From: Micrasema longulum
Taxonomy: Eukaryota; Arthropoda; Insecta; Trichoptera; Brachycentridae
NCBI GenBank assembly: GCA_022494885.1
Contig: JAGVSM010002997.1
Coordinates: 62,001-126,000 of the forward strand
Direction of reading: 5' to 3'
Length of the DNA stretch: 64,000 nt
Under the pieces are notes generated by a model, which saw only the letters and a program-made list of their open reading frames with translations, ran no database searches and was not told where the DNA came from. A program made the translations under genes and the position numbers. Of the stretch, positions 54,131 to 64,000 are shown piece by piece (within the stretch, counting starts at the first letter, position 1; the number at the start of each line of letters is the position of its first letter).

Positions 54131-54639
54131 TGAAAAATAGGGTTGATTTATAAGTTTACTCTAAATTGTGAATTTATAAATTTATAAGTTTATAAATAGA
54201 GTCAAATTTTCCTTACAAAAATGTGTTTATTCGTATGAATATTTGTAGGATCTTCGTCAGTAAAGAGGTTACATAATATGAGTATTTAATTTTTATCCGG
54301 AAAAAAAATAGCTTTTACTTTTTAGACTATAATTGACAGTATTAGAAGCATACTTAGAAATCTCCACCAAAAACGGAATACAAATTATTGATGCTAAAAT
54401 AAACCATACCTAAAAACCGACCTTCCGAAATAATAGCGTAATTCAAAACCATCCCTAAATCTTGCGAAAACAGATTTCAATTATACTACCTGACCCCGCA
54501 AACTTGGCATTTTCATTGAGTTAGTAAAGCATAATTAGAAATCTCACTATTCTATTTTCAAAATTTTTCGCAAATATCTCTATAATACCTTGAATTCTGC
54601 TAATTTCTTGTTTTTATTGGGGCCCAGGCGGTATATTTA
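54131..54639. other. No recognisable feature
   Basis: AT-rich; short tandem TTTATAAATTTATAAGTTTA at about 54170-54195. Confidence 0.4.
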
Positions 54640-54925
54640 TAAATACCCGATGCGTCAATCGTTTGGGATGTTTCGAAATCTACTCGAAGTGGATTCGTAA
54701 ATACCACACGTTTTGGATGGAGATACCTGATGCATTATCCACAATAAAAAAAAGAGATGCTGTAGTAAAAATAAGTGTTTATGTAGAGTAACGTTAGCAG
54801 GCGCTACTCAGGGGGGAGTTGGTAGCGTTACGAAATTAAACGTTGCTAATCAATAACGAGCACCCGAGTGATTTCGAAGCATCCCGAACAGATAGTGCGT
54901 CGGAGTTTTACGAATTCGTAAAAGG
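54640..54925. mobile_element. Degenerate inverted-repeat element
   Basis: The left arm CGATGCGTCAATCGTTTGGG-ATGTTTCGAAATC (54649-54681) pairs with the right arm GATTTCGAAGCATCCCGAAC-AGATAGTGCGTCG (about 54871-54903). Each arm has its own small palindrome outside (TTTATAAATA; TTACGAATTCGTAA). The core includes GCAGGCGCTACTCAGGG and a TAGCGTTACG..CGTTGCTA hairpin. No ORF. Confidence 0.65.
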
Positions 54926-54984
54926 CGCGGTCAAGTTTCGTTTGATTAAAAATTATTGTCATTTCATCCACAACTAATACCTCA

Positions 54985-55210
54985 CCGTACCTAATGGTGC
55001 ATATGACACTGAATTGGTACATTAATTGCATCGTATTTTTATTATTTTTTTTACATGAAGGTATTATGATCAGTCTTACGCTTCAGGCGACAGTCCAGGA
55101 ACAATGAAATATTCTAGTGTAAAAACACCATTTTAATATAAATTTCATGTCAACCATGGCATTACAACCGTGTAAGCAAACGCGCTGATTACAAAACTAC
55201 GAGGCCGACG
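54985..55210 (-). mobile_element. SINE family 2, full-length-like, diverged head
   Basis: The reverse complement reads CCTCGTAGTTTTGTAATCAG, CGCGTTTGCTTACACGG, body TTGTTCCTGGACTGTCGCCT, GAAGCGTAAGACTGATCAT, ATGTACCAATTCAGTGTC, GCACCATTAGGTACG. The B-box is eroded. Confidence 0.75.
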
Positions 55211-55399
55211 TCCCATCCAAGACTTGTAAAAAAAAAAGTTGTTACAAGTGTATAAAGTGGCCTGCCAAGATTTATGTTTCGACTTCTCTAATGAGTTCCT
55301 CGTCTCAGTTATTTATTTATCTATTATCATATTATATTACATACACAAAATTATAATTTATAAAAAATTGCTGAAACTGCCTAACTAGGGTTATTTACC
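55211..55399. other. No recognisable feature
   Basis: AT-rich spacer. Confidence 0.4.
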
Positions 55400-55800
55400 C
55401 CGTTATTAGACAGTCAAAAAAATATAAAAAACAGTAATCAATATATAGAAACAGTTGTAAAGATAAAGGACAAAGCGAAAAACAAAGTAAAAAATAGAGT
55501 AAAAACATAGTAAAAAATGTAGTAAAAACGTAGTAAAAATGTAATAAAAACATAGTAAAAATGTAGTGAAAACATAGTAAAAAAACATTAAAAATATATA
55601 AATATGTATATAAAAATATTTTAAAACTCAGTAAAATGCGAAATAAAAACAGAATATATAGTAAGAAACATATTTAAAGTCATAGTAAAAAAATTAATGT
55701 ATGTGTATAGCAAAAAGCACATTTAAAAACATAGCAAAATACTGAGTAGAAAGAGAAAAAAAAACATATTAAAAAATAAAATAAAAGATGTAATAAATAA
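55400..55800. repeat. Degenerate minisatellite with AGTAAAAACAT unit
   Basis: Successive AGTAAAAAnnTA units (AACATAGTAAAAAATGTAGT, AAAAACGTAGTAAAAATGTA) run most clearly at 55480-55590 and less so to 55800. The repetitive 60-aa minus-strand ORF (FYYVF/FLLCF) is an artefact of it. Confidence 0.8.
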
Positions 55801-57069
55801 AAATTAAAAAGTCATGTGGATCTTAAAAAGTTAAGCCAGTAAAAAACTAAGAATATATATTAACAATTTAAATTAAAACATGTGTTGGCCATTCGACCGC
55901 CACCATCATCAGTTATCATAATATCTGTATTTCTCTAATTAATATATTTCGTATATTTGTAAAACTAAAAGCGACATAGCAAATGCAAAATACTCTGAAT
56001 AGATGTAATTCTCATATACAGAATAAACCGAGGTTTTTGATTTTCTGAGCAAGTTTACCTCACATTTAGTTAAGTTTTTGAAACAAACAAACAACCTGCA
56101 AAACTATTTTCGTTAATACGGGTTACTTAACGTCACGTTGATCTTAAAATCTTTGACGGAATACTTTGACGTAAATTAACCCTCGGCTAATCAACGCCAC
56201 TGTAAGAACTTTATGTTGTTGAAAATTAAGATGAAGACGAACAAATGTTTAACTTTACATAAACCAACCTTCATCAAAGGATATTTCTGTTTTCTATTTG
56301 CTAACCAAATTGTTCATCGACATCAAAAACTTAAGTCAAATAACAAAATTTTAATATTCAAAAGCGGACTTATTAAAATATTGTATTCATTTGAAATTCA
56401 TTCGATTATGTTTTTAATAATGAAAAATAATATTGATAAATTTAAACGCTACGGGAAAATAGATACAAAAAAATATTTTCTTACACGCGGTAAAAATTAG
56501 AGCATTTAATTGTACGGCAAAGATTCTTGAAAATGTATGAAAAAATTAATAAAAATTCAATTTGATAAAAATAAATTACTAGAAAACATCATAGGTTCAA
56601 GTCAATAGCTGTTTAGAATGGCATTAAGAATAGTTTTTCAGTCTTTTTCAAATGCCTCCCCGATTTTCGGCAAAAAAGACAATTGCACGACGGATTGATT
56701 ATGTCTAACTTAAATCGAAAAAATTGAGGTTTCGTTGTCTCGTTTTTCGCCCCCCAAAACTGAACCGATTTGGTAATTTTTTTTAAGAAAGGACATCAAA
56801 CTTAAATTTTCTGTCCTAGTTCTCATAAGAAATAACTTATTAAAAAAGTTAAACAATAGCTTATGATAAATATCTATAGTTTGTAAAAAAAACATTGGTC
56901 TTATGTCACAATTCAGGAAAACAATATTGGAATACGATTGCACGAAGAAAAGTGAGACCGCATTTCTACGTTTGAAGTCAACTCAATGTCGGAAATTGAA
57001 CTCGAGACCTCTTGTATGTTAAGCAAACGCTCTAATTATGACACGATGCAGACAATTATTCCCCCATTG
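55801..57069. other. No confident feature
   Basis: The 95-codon frame 56213-56500 (+) is K/I-rich and unrecognised. Otherwise AT-rich. Confidence 0.35.
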
Positions 57070-57190
57070 AACAATGTCTTTGCATACAGAACTCACTTCC
57101 TCTACATTTATACATCATCTTATACAAGCGTGCTTATTATTCCGACTTCTGACATGACCATCTACAAATATTTGTTTGATTTACTTTACA
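57070..57190 (-). pseudogene. RTE-like LINE fragment
   Basis: Minus strand reads DGHVRSRNNKHACIRCCINV-EEVSSVCKDIV, matching DGHVKSRNNRRACMRRCMNV-EEARSVCKDRV in the copy at 49918-50429. The plus-strand 72-aa ORF here is a shadow, which explains its similarity to the shadow ORF at 50007-50420. Confidence 0.8.
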
Positions 57191-57697
57191 TACTGATACT
57201 TTAAATATTTTTCTTAACTTTATAATATCTTTCTCTCAAAGATATGACTGGTTGCACAACTTTTCTCTTACTGGCGAAATCGTTAAGTTATTCTCCCAAG
57301 AGGTGCGATAAAAAAAGTCATCAGTGGACCTTGATGAACAATTTATTTATATCTACGAGGTAAAATTATTACGGCCTAAGAGCTAAGTAATTATTATTCT
57401 AGAAAAATTTCACCGTAGTTTTCAGGAAAGTTGGCATTTCATTTATGCTCTCGCAGAAGATAACTCTCGGAAGGGCAATCAGAGAGTAACTTTTACAAAA
57501 ACGGGTCTTTTTGGTAACACGATAACTCATTTTTATTTGCTTTAAACGAAAATTAAATTTCAGATTTGAAAATATTAACATATTCTAAGAACTTTATGAT
57601 TTTTACAGAGTTTAACGAAAAACGTATTTAAAAAAAGTTTTAGGCGGTTAAAATATTTAGAATAATTTCCTATTTTTAAGTCCCTTTTTATTTATTT
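57191..57697. other. No recognisable feature
   Basis: AT-rich spacer. Confidence 0.4.
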
Positions 57698-58385
57698 ACT
57701 AGCGGACCCGACAGACGTTGTTCTGCCCAAACGTTGGCTTCCCTGCTATCATCTTGGAAAAATACTTTTCATCTAGGTTACTTGTTTGTGATTAAATTCC
57801 AAAACTTAAAATGTTGATATTCAAAAAATATTGAATTTAAGTAGGTACCTGTTTATGATTGAATTCCAAAACATAAAATAAATATTTTTTCAAAAATGGC
57901 ATTCTTTTTGCAAACGTCAAACTCCGGTCGTCCCACCAACAAAGTGGTGTACTTATGTAGGAATACGATTTTTAAAAATGTATTTAATTTAATATTATTT
58001 TAGTTTTACCAAAAATCTAATAAAAATAAATAAATGAGTAGAAATTATAAGGAATTTAAGGAAATAATCTGATTGAGATCTACAAAAAACAAATGCTGTT
58101 TGTAAACATTCAAAAACAAACTTTTTTATACACAAAAAAAAAACATCTTTCCATTTTTTTGCAAATGCATTCTCCTCGAATGCAACCCTGGTAGATCGAT
58201 GAATAAAACATTTTTGCTCCAAACTTTTTATTCACAAATTCGATTGAAAATTTTAATATCCACGAACACGCACAGCGCAAAGATCTATATTTCTCTGAAA
58301 ACCGCATATAAATCGGTTAAGCCGTTTAGGAGGAGTTCAGTGACATCACACGTACAGAGGAATTATATATGTAAAGATGTATAAT
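57698..58385 (+). mobile_element. Family V non-autonomous element, about 690 bp
   Basis: Begins TTACTAGCGGACCCGACAGA-CGTTGTTCTGCCC and ends AACCGCATATAAATCGGTTA, AGCCGTTTAGGAGGAGTTC, ATTATATATGTAAAGATG. The 58020-58190 segment has a second copy at 13355-13535. From memory, these start and end motifs recur widely in insect genomes. Class uncertain; no transposase or RT frame is visible. Confidence 0.65.
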
Positions 58386-59021
58386 TGAAACCTTACCTAC
58401 AGAAATATATGCACTACGCAGGTTTATTGCTTAAAGCAATATTTTTCGGCAAACTAAAAACAGTCACTGGTCAAAAAAAATTGGGAAAAATTTGAACTCA
58501 AATTATAAATTAGACATTTTTTTCGATTCAAGTATTCATGTTTATTTATTTACATGACAGGTCATAAGCTTTGTTTATGCCTGTCTTAATTTTAAAAATA
58601 ATAAGTAACTCAATACCCATTGTTTATTGGTTCGCCATAGCAATAAACCTTTTGTACGATACCTGTTTTTTCACAGTGAGTTCTCATTTTGTTAACTTCA
58701 CGAAAATATATTTTAAATTTAAATTAACTCTCTTTAATAAACATTGTAGTGTATGAGAAACAATTAAATCAAAAAATTTAGTTTGACCCTTGATGAAATA
58801 TTTATTTGGATTACTATGTGGCGAATGTTTTATTGAAAAGTTTTATATTAAATACAAATATTCACTCTCCTTTTTTATTATGTTGGGAATATTTTATTAA
58901 CAGGTCATTTTTTAAATTAAATTCAATCGTTTTATTTTTCAAACTTAAGTAGATGAAATTTGTTTGTATTGTTTTAAAAACATCTACCTTAACATTTTTT
59001 ATATTGTTCAAAATAAATATG
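58386..59021. other. Mostly featureless; possible family X scrap at 58553-58595
   Basis: ACATGACAGGTCATAAGCTT, TGTTTATGCCTGTC resembles the core of family X. The rest is AT-rich. Confidence 0.4.
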
Positions 59022-59284
59022 TCGACCTCATGGTGTAATGGTCAGGGCGTTTGCGTACCATGTAAGAGGACTCAGGTTCGATTCCCAACATGGTATTTGT
59101 GAAATATTTATTTAAAAGGGTGTTACACACTAGAATATTTCAGTCCCTGGATTGGTACCGGACGCGAAAGACTGATCAGCTTACCGTCATGTAACAAAAA
59201 AACGATCAAGTTACGCTGTGATTGGTGTACCAATGCAGTGCCCAATGCACTATTAGGTGCGAAAAGGGAATGATTATGTGATGA
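59022..59284 (+). mobile_element. SINE family 2, best full-length copy
   Basis: Head CCTCATGGTGTAATGGTCAG, GGCGTTTGCGTACC, B-box CAGGTTCGATTCCCAAC, body CAGTCCCTGGATTGGTACCG, AAAGACTGATCAGCTTACCG, CAATGCAGTGCCCAATGC, and 3' end TTAGGTGCGAAAAGGGAATG then ATTATGTGATGA. The 68-aa minus-strand ORF is incidental. Confidence 0.9.
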
Positions 59285-59430
59285 AAATAAAGAGTTTGAT
59301 ATACAACAATGACGAACGGGAAATTTCACTCAAGAAACTAAAAAAAAATATGTGTAAAACATACGAAGAGGTACTTGATATAATAAATACATAGAGTGAT
59401 TTTTTTCTTAAAATATATCTTCTTTTTCTA

Positions 59431-59865
59431 GTGCATTGCCAGCTCCCCCCGACGTTGGCGATCACTACAGCGAAAGCATATGTATTTGTCCTGCGCTAAT
59501 TTAACATTTCGCAGCCAGGACGACTGCTTATTGATGTACTCGGCGTAGTGATTCCTGGGAAAATATGACCAGAGTGGTTTCCCGTTGCCTTTTCTGGTGG
59601 ATTTTATGTCGGGGTTACCTTCCCTTAGCTGGTTGGTTTTGGTTTTGAGGCGCCAAAAACTCGCCTTTCATCCTCTCGTTATCTGCCGTGATCACACCGT
59701 TATAAGTGTGATCCCATTTCCCGGGGTTCGCGAAGTGGACGCTAACGAGTTGGACTAGTCAGTAGTGTTGCCGGTGGAATGCAACTGGGCGTTCACAGCA
59801 TTTTATAGAATCACATCCTCCAGCAAGATGTGACTCACTGCGACCCTACTGACAGTTTGAACCCC
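59431..59865 (-). mobile_element. Family Y repeat, about 430 bp (copy 2)
   Basis: Inverted copy of 48042-48467. On the plus strand: ACCAGAGTGGTTTCCCGTTG, CCTTTTCTGGTGGATTTTAT, CCGGTGGAATGCAACTGGGC, ACCCTACTGACAGTTTGAAC. It includes an extra segment near 59480-59510 relative to copy 1. Confidence 0.85.
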
Positions 59866-59935
59866 TTGAAAGTTTTAAAATATATAATGATGCTTATTAC
59901 ATATCATGTAAAAATTTATTGTGTTATGTTTGACT

Positions 59936-60035
59936 CAGCGTCGTAGCTAAAGACTGGCCAAGGAGGCGGCAGCCAAGGGCGCAACCCTCAGTGGGCGCAC
60001 TTTGCCTACCCACAGATTTTAGTTCAAAGCAACTA
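59936..60035 (-). repeat. Family Z repeat (copy 2)
   Basis: GACTGGCCAAGGAGGCGGCA, GCCAAGGGCGCAACCCTCAG, TGGGCGCACTTTGCCTACCC is the reverse complement of family Z at 50825-51000. Confidence 0.7.
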
Positions 60036-60059
60036 TATGTTTTTTTTTCATCAATTCAA

Positions 60060-60470
60060 TTATCAATTTCAATTCTCATTCGCTGCTCTGATTTTTTGCA
60101 TTAGTAACTGCTTGATTGTGGGACAATCTACCGTTTAATGTCAAAGTCGCATATTCATTGTTCACATTTAAATCGTGTTTGAAATATCACTATATAAATA
60201 TTTAAATTTCGTTTTCACCTACTTCTTTTTCTTTGTTAGACTCATGTAGATTTCCACTTTTTATTTAAAATATATATTTTTTTTAAATACGTAAAAAATT
60301 TTCTCCTAAAAATACTAAATATATTGAAATTCTAAATTTACAATAAAATATTGTCTCAAACTGAACCGTGTAGGTAGATAAGAAGAAATCGCTTTAAGGC
60401 CCATCGTTACTCTGTCTTATATGTATAAAAAAATAATATGTATATAAGCAGTATAAATAAAATTAAAAGT
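60060..60470 (+). pseudogene. LINE family K, ORF C-terminus remnant plus 3' UTR
   Basis: GTAACTGCTTGATTGTGGGA-CAATCTACCG translates VTA*LWDNLP, followed by an AT-rich UTR with GTCTCAAACTGAACCGTG, TAAGAAGAAATCGC and TATGTATAAAAAAATAAT. Parallels 46640-46990. Confidence 0.65.
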
Positions 60471-62576
60471 AAAAATTCATTTTCAGCAAATGAAAGTTAC
60501 TTTATATCGAATTCTCCTAGGATGATATTTCCATTTCGTTTTTAAGTACTTAGTGCTTTTAGTAAATACCTACGCCATAAAGTTCAGGCTTTTTAAATTA
60601 GTGTTTTATAACTTTGTTCAGAGGTTTTATAAATTGGTGGTATTTATTTAATGGTCCATTAACGATAAAAATTACCTTAATGCTACCATTACGGTTTCTT
60701 TGTACCAAAATTCAATGGGTAGATCTATCTCACTACTTTAAGGAGAACTTACCAATCTATTACTGACTCATAAATTATTTATGTAAACCGTTGGTCATTG
60801 AACACGATACATGGTTTCGCAAAATGATAGAATCGATGTTGTCCCTTTTTATTTCCAAAATGTATGTTATAAGTTTGCCGCTTATATAATTACGGAAGTT
60901 TCGTTTATCCCAAGCTTTTTATGTACAAATCTTATATTTAATTCAAAAGATATAAGTTTCTTCTAGTTAAAATAAAAATCTGGTGTAAAATTAGCTTTTG
61001 TTGTCATAAAAAATTCTCGTCTCATGAAAAACGTCAACACATCTGCCGTTCATTTGTTATTTAGACATTAGTTATCGTTTTGTGTTATTTCGTTTATTTT
61101 ATTAACACATCCTTCATGTATAATAATAAGTGCTTATAATAGATTTGTTTCCCCTGAGCACTTATCTAAGCTTTTGCATTGTGTAGCTGCATTCGTTCTT
61201 AGCTACGAAAAATACAGTTTATTAAAAAATGAGGAGTACCTTGAGCCATAACTAAATCCCACGTGTAGTTTAAGGTATCTGAAAATTTATTGGAATATTA
61301 AACTTTCAACTTAAAAACATTATTGTAACGTTAATATCATGAATAAGAATACTCTGGGTGTTTACACTCTCTACGTGAAAGAAAAATATGATTTTTCGGG
61401 TTTTGAACGAGTTTAACTAACGGTCGTTTGCTATTTTAACCAGAGGGTCGAATTGAAAATGTTTTAACTTAAATAGGAACAAGTCGTATTGAGAATTATC
61501 AAATACAATTTACTTTATACTTATCGATTTATTTTAAGCTTTTAGTACAAAAGTAAATGTACTTTAGTGGTCTTATTGCTAAATGCAAAATATTAGATGG
61601 CCAATTATCCCTTAGCTATGGTCGACCAATTTATAGTTATTGGTTGATAGCAATACTTTTTTTTAACTTTTCTAGCTAAACCCTTTTTTGTCAAACGATA
61701 AGAAAAATATTTAGAATGCCACGAAAAAAATGCAATGAAAAAGGCCACAGTCGACTTTTCCACCAGATACTCATAGAATAGTTAGAGCAGTTAGAAAGAA
61801 TAGACCTATTGCAGTAAATTTAATCCTTGTAAAAAAACTGGTGTTACTGGTTCGCGGTTTGTTATATATATTGCAGGCAATGACGAAATAAAGTTTATTC
61901 AAAATAACCTTTTATCACGTAGTTGTATTTAACGAGAATGAACGTTGCAATGTAAAAGTTTTCTTTACAATTTAAAAATAAAGTTGTCAGAAGTTATATT
62001 CACAAAACTTAGGAAGTTTTACAACCATCAACTTTCCTATAAATGCCAGATCATTAAACTACATTTTGTGTTCTTTAGCGACCCTGGGTAAGCCATCAAA
62101 CGGGTTTTTTTTATTAACAAGATTTAAATGTTCGTTAATTAAGATACCAGAAAAACCAATAAAGAAAACTATGCATATTATTTGGGATGAGAAAAATCTG
62201 TCTTGATTTAGCCAAACCTTTGGTTTATTTTTTTTATCTATCCTAGGGATATGATGGTCTTTCAGTACTGAGGTTACTATTGCGCATTTTCTCATTCACC
62301 AAATTCCATGAATAAATATATTTTGTTATCAATTATATTCTCGAGTCCCTTAAAAATGAGAAACAATTTTTTTTGTGTAAAATTGAACTAAAATGCTGCT
62401 TGAGTATTTTTGTCAATTTATTTTACTGTTTTTACAATGTACAGAGGTTCTTTTTTGATTCAGGTCTTGACTAGCTAGAAAATTTTTGTGCTAAGGTAAG
62501 AACTTTTTTGTTACATGCGTTTTTTATTGGATGATGCTAAAACAATTAAAATCAATACTTATATTTAAAAAAAATT
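60471..62576. other. No recognisable feature
   Basis: AT-rich; the 78-codon minus-strand frame at 62059-62295 is K/I/F-rich and unrecognised. Confidence 0.4.
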
Positions 62577-62700
62577 GAAACAATAACAGTTTTAACTTAT
62601 AAAATAAATAATTAATTAAATCTTTCACAACTTTGTTTTTAACCACTCATTTTTTTAACTACCGAGTTTAAAAGCTACACAAGCTTTATAATCAAAGTGT
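62577..62700 (-). mobile_element. Penelope-like tail, family P2 (left arm of a pair)
   Basis: CACAACTTTGTTTTTAACCA, CTCATTTTTTTAACTACCGA, TTTAAAAGCTACACAAGC. On the minus strand it reads TTGATTA, a perfect AAAGC-TTGTGTA-GCTTT hairpin, TAAAC, TCGGT. The matching right arm is at 63438-63562, and an RTE-like fragment lies between. Confidence 0.55.
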
Positions 62701-62804
62701 AATTTACTTTTAAATTATATCCTTTATTATTTTAACAGTTATTACTTAATATTACATAGGAGCTTTTTGACAAATCGTCTTTTTGACGAATTGTTCTTTC
62801 TTAG

Positions 62805-63335
62805 GGAAGCATGTTTTCAAGAGATGGAAGAGGAGAAAAAGATGTTGAAAGGATAATAAATAAACGGCGTACTAAGCACAGTACACGTATGTATAGAAGT
62901 GAAACATGGAACTGGCAGAGAAAGGATGAAAGCCGAGTTAACGCGGTTGAAATGCGATATCTTCGACGAATGTGTGAAAAATCAATGTATGACCGGGTTA
63001 CGAATGATAAAATCAGGTAAGAGTGTTAACCTGAGTCAAGTATAACTGATAAGTTGGGAAGAGTCTCTGAGATGGTTTGGTCATGTAGAACGAATGGATG
63101 ACAAAATAATGGTAAAACAAGTATATATGGCGAAAATGAACGGTAACGTGAGACAAGGACGACCAAGAAAGACGTGGCATGCTTAGATAAACCAAAATCT
63201 TAAGTCTGGTCGTGTTAAATGCAGACAAAACCAAAGGGCATGTATGAATGTGGAAAAAGCTAGGAATATATGCCAAGATAGACGTGTGTGGCGGTCCATT
63301 CTCTCTGCCTACCCCTACGGAGAAAAGGCGTGATG
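62805..63335 (+). pseudogene. RTE-like LINE, C-terminal region, decayed
   Basis: LGSMFSRDGRGEKDVERI, then after a deletion RSETWNWQRKDESRVNAVEM-RYLRRMCEKSMYDRVTN (open to 63020), a stop, and then LRWFGHVERMDDK, RQGRPRKTWHA, RACMNVEKARNICQD and WRSILSAYPYGEKA. A GTAGTAGTAGTAGAAG tail follows at 63338-63353. It aligns to both 12020-12527 and 49918-50429. Confidence 0.9.
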
Positions 63336-63437
63336 GTAGTAGTAGTAGAAGTAATTCTTGATTAGCTCCACGTGTTTCGATGTAATATTTAGTAATCGGT
63401 TTTAAAATAAATTATAATTGAATTAATTAGTTAATTG

Positions 63438-63562
63438 TACCTTGATAAAGAAACATGTGGAGCTTTTAAACAGGATGGTAGAAAAACTAAAAAAGTATGT
63501 GATTACAAACACATTTGTTTTATTTTTATTCAATTATAATGAATAACTTTAAATTTTATGCT
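63438..63562 (+). mobile_element. Penelope-like tail, family P2 (right arm)
   Basis: CCTTGATAAAGAAACATGTG, GAGCTTTTAAACAGGATGGT, AGAAAAACTAAAAAAG, then TTTTATTTTTATTCAATTAT, AATGAATAACTTTAAATTTT. It mirrors the outer end of the left arm at 8690 (AACTTTGTGGTTGTTCATTA). Confidence 0.6.
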
Positions 63563-63784
63563 TCAAATATAACATAAATTATTTGTTTTTTATAGATATA
63601 ATCAAATTAAAACAGACAAAACTTTGAGTAAAAGAAGTCATTCATAGGATACCGAAAAATAAATGGAATTTAATCCAGTTTGCGTACAATGCCAGAAGAT
63701 TCGGTATCATTTTTGGAAAAACAAAGTCCCTTAAGGCCGCTTTTAATGGCTTGTTGGGGGATTTTTTTATTTATCACTATCCCC
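63563..63784. other. No recognisable feature
   Basis: AT-rich spacer. Confidence 0.4.
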
Positions 63785-63965
63785 CTTTCCATCGGCACTG
63801 CATTGGTGAACTAAATGCAGCGTAGTCTGATCATCTGTTACATGAAGGTAAGGTGATCAGTCTTACTCTTCAGGCGCCAATCTAGGAAAAATGAAATAAT
63901 GTTAAATTAATATTTCACGTTCCCCCTGCCAGGAATCGAATTTTTAAATCTTCGCTGAGCTGCAT
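63785..63965 (-). mobile_element. SINE family 2, diverged head
   Basis: Plus strand: CGGCACTGCATTGGTGAACT, CATGAAGGTAAGGTGATCAG, TCTTACTCTTCAGGCGCCAA, CCTGCCAGGAATCGAATTTT. The reverse complement follows family 2 from an eroded B-box to the 3' body. Confidence 0.75.
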
Positions 63966-64000
63966 TCAGTTTAATTTAGTTTTATTTTAGATTTGTTGAG

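Noticed and set aside
55406..55588. 60-codon repetitive ORF
   Set aside because: It is a translation of the AGTAAAAACAT minisatellite.
1..64000. LTR retrotransposon, CRISPR array, rRNA, or a bacterial-type operon
   Set aside because: No direct long terminal repeats with gag-pol motifs, no regularly spaced short repeats, no rRNA sequence and no close-packed ORFs with ribosome binding sites were seen.

Overview
This 64 kb window looks like intergenic or intronic DNA from an arthropod, most likely an insect. It is strongly AT-rich, full of poly-A/T runs, and lacks any dense array of long reading frames. What can be recognised is almost entirely transposable-element debris. I find no intact host protein-coding gene, no rRNA, no CRISPR array and no functional tRNA gene. 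The best host-exon candidate is a CpG-rich block with splice-like borders at about 37237-37418. Species identity cannot be read from the sequence. The arthropod call rests on the mix of RTE-like, Jockey-like and L2-like LINEs, Penelope-like elements, irritans-type mariner, Tc1 and tRNA-derived SINEs.

Retroelements dominate. RTE-like reverse transcriptase fragments lie at 12020-12527, 49918-50429 (the longest open frame, 182 codons), 57070-57190 (minus) and 62805-63335, with detached 3' ends near 5330, 38480 and 39280. A different RTE-type fragment is at 14584-15170. An L2/CR1-type LINE is at 42310-43675, with 3' copies at 27960-28310 and 23776-23828. Jockey-like 3' ends are at 955-1450, 25170-27270, 30178-31470, 33012-33485, 40455-40735, 41650-42150, 46640-46990, 48712-49225, 52000-53125 and 60060-60470. 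All are 5'-truncated, frameshifted or both.

Penelope-like sequence is the most interesting class. A GIY-YIG endonuclease remnant sits between two inverted tails at 25838-27018, inside an older LINE. A second tail family forms head-to-head inverted pairs at 8690-8935, 32036-32300 and 62577-63562. A third tail is at 32340-32390. These tails carry motifs in the order of a type I hammerhead ribozyme: a (C)TGANGA-like core, a stem II hairpin, GAAAC, then a short CCGG or CTGG stem and GTH.

DNA transposons include a minus-strand mariner remnant (5788-6374), a Tc1-like transposase pseudogene (19700-20805) and several inverted-repeat elements (21172-21400, 24276-24523, 36597-36965, 39464-39798, 54640-54925). 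Four tRNA-derived SINE-like families are scattered through the window. Unclassified repeats are a many-copy family called X here, a 430-bp family Y, a roughly 245-bp tandem unit, and a CTGCAAGAC-containing motif in four copies.

The layers show relative age. A Jockey-like LINE split a tandem-repeat unit (48495-49410), family X split an RTE-like gene (14584-15170), and the Penelope pair split a Jockey-like gene (25170-27270). The window reads as a layered insertion record, not as a set of cooperating genes. Boundaries are approximate because they come from reading by eye.
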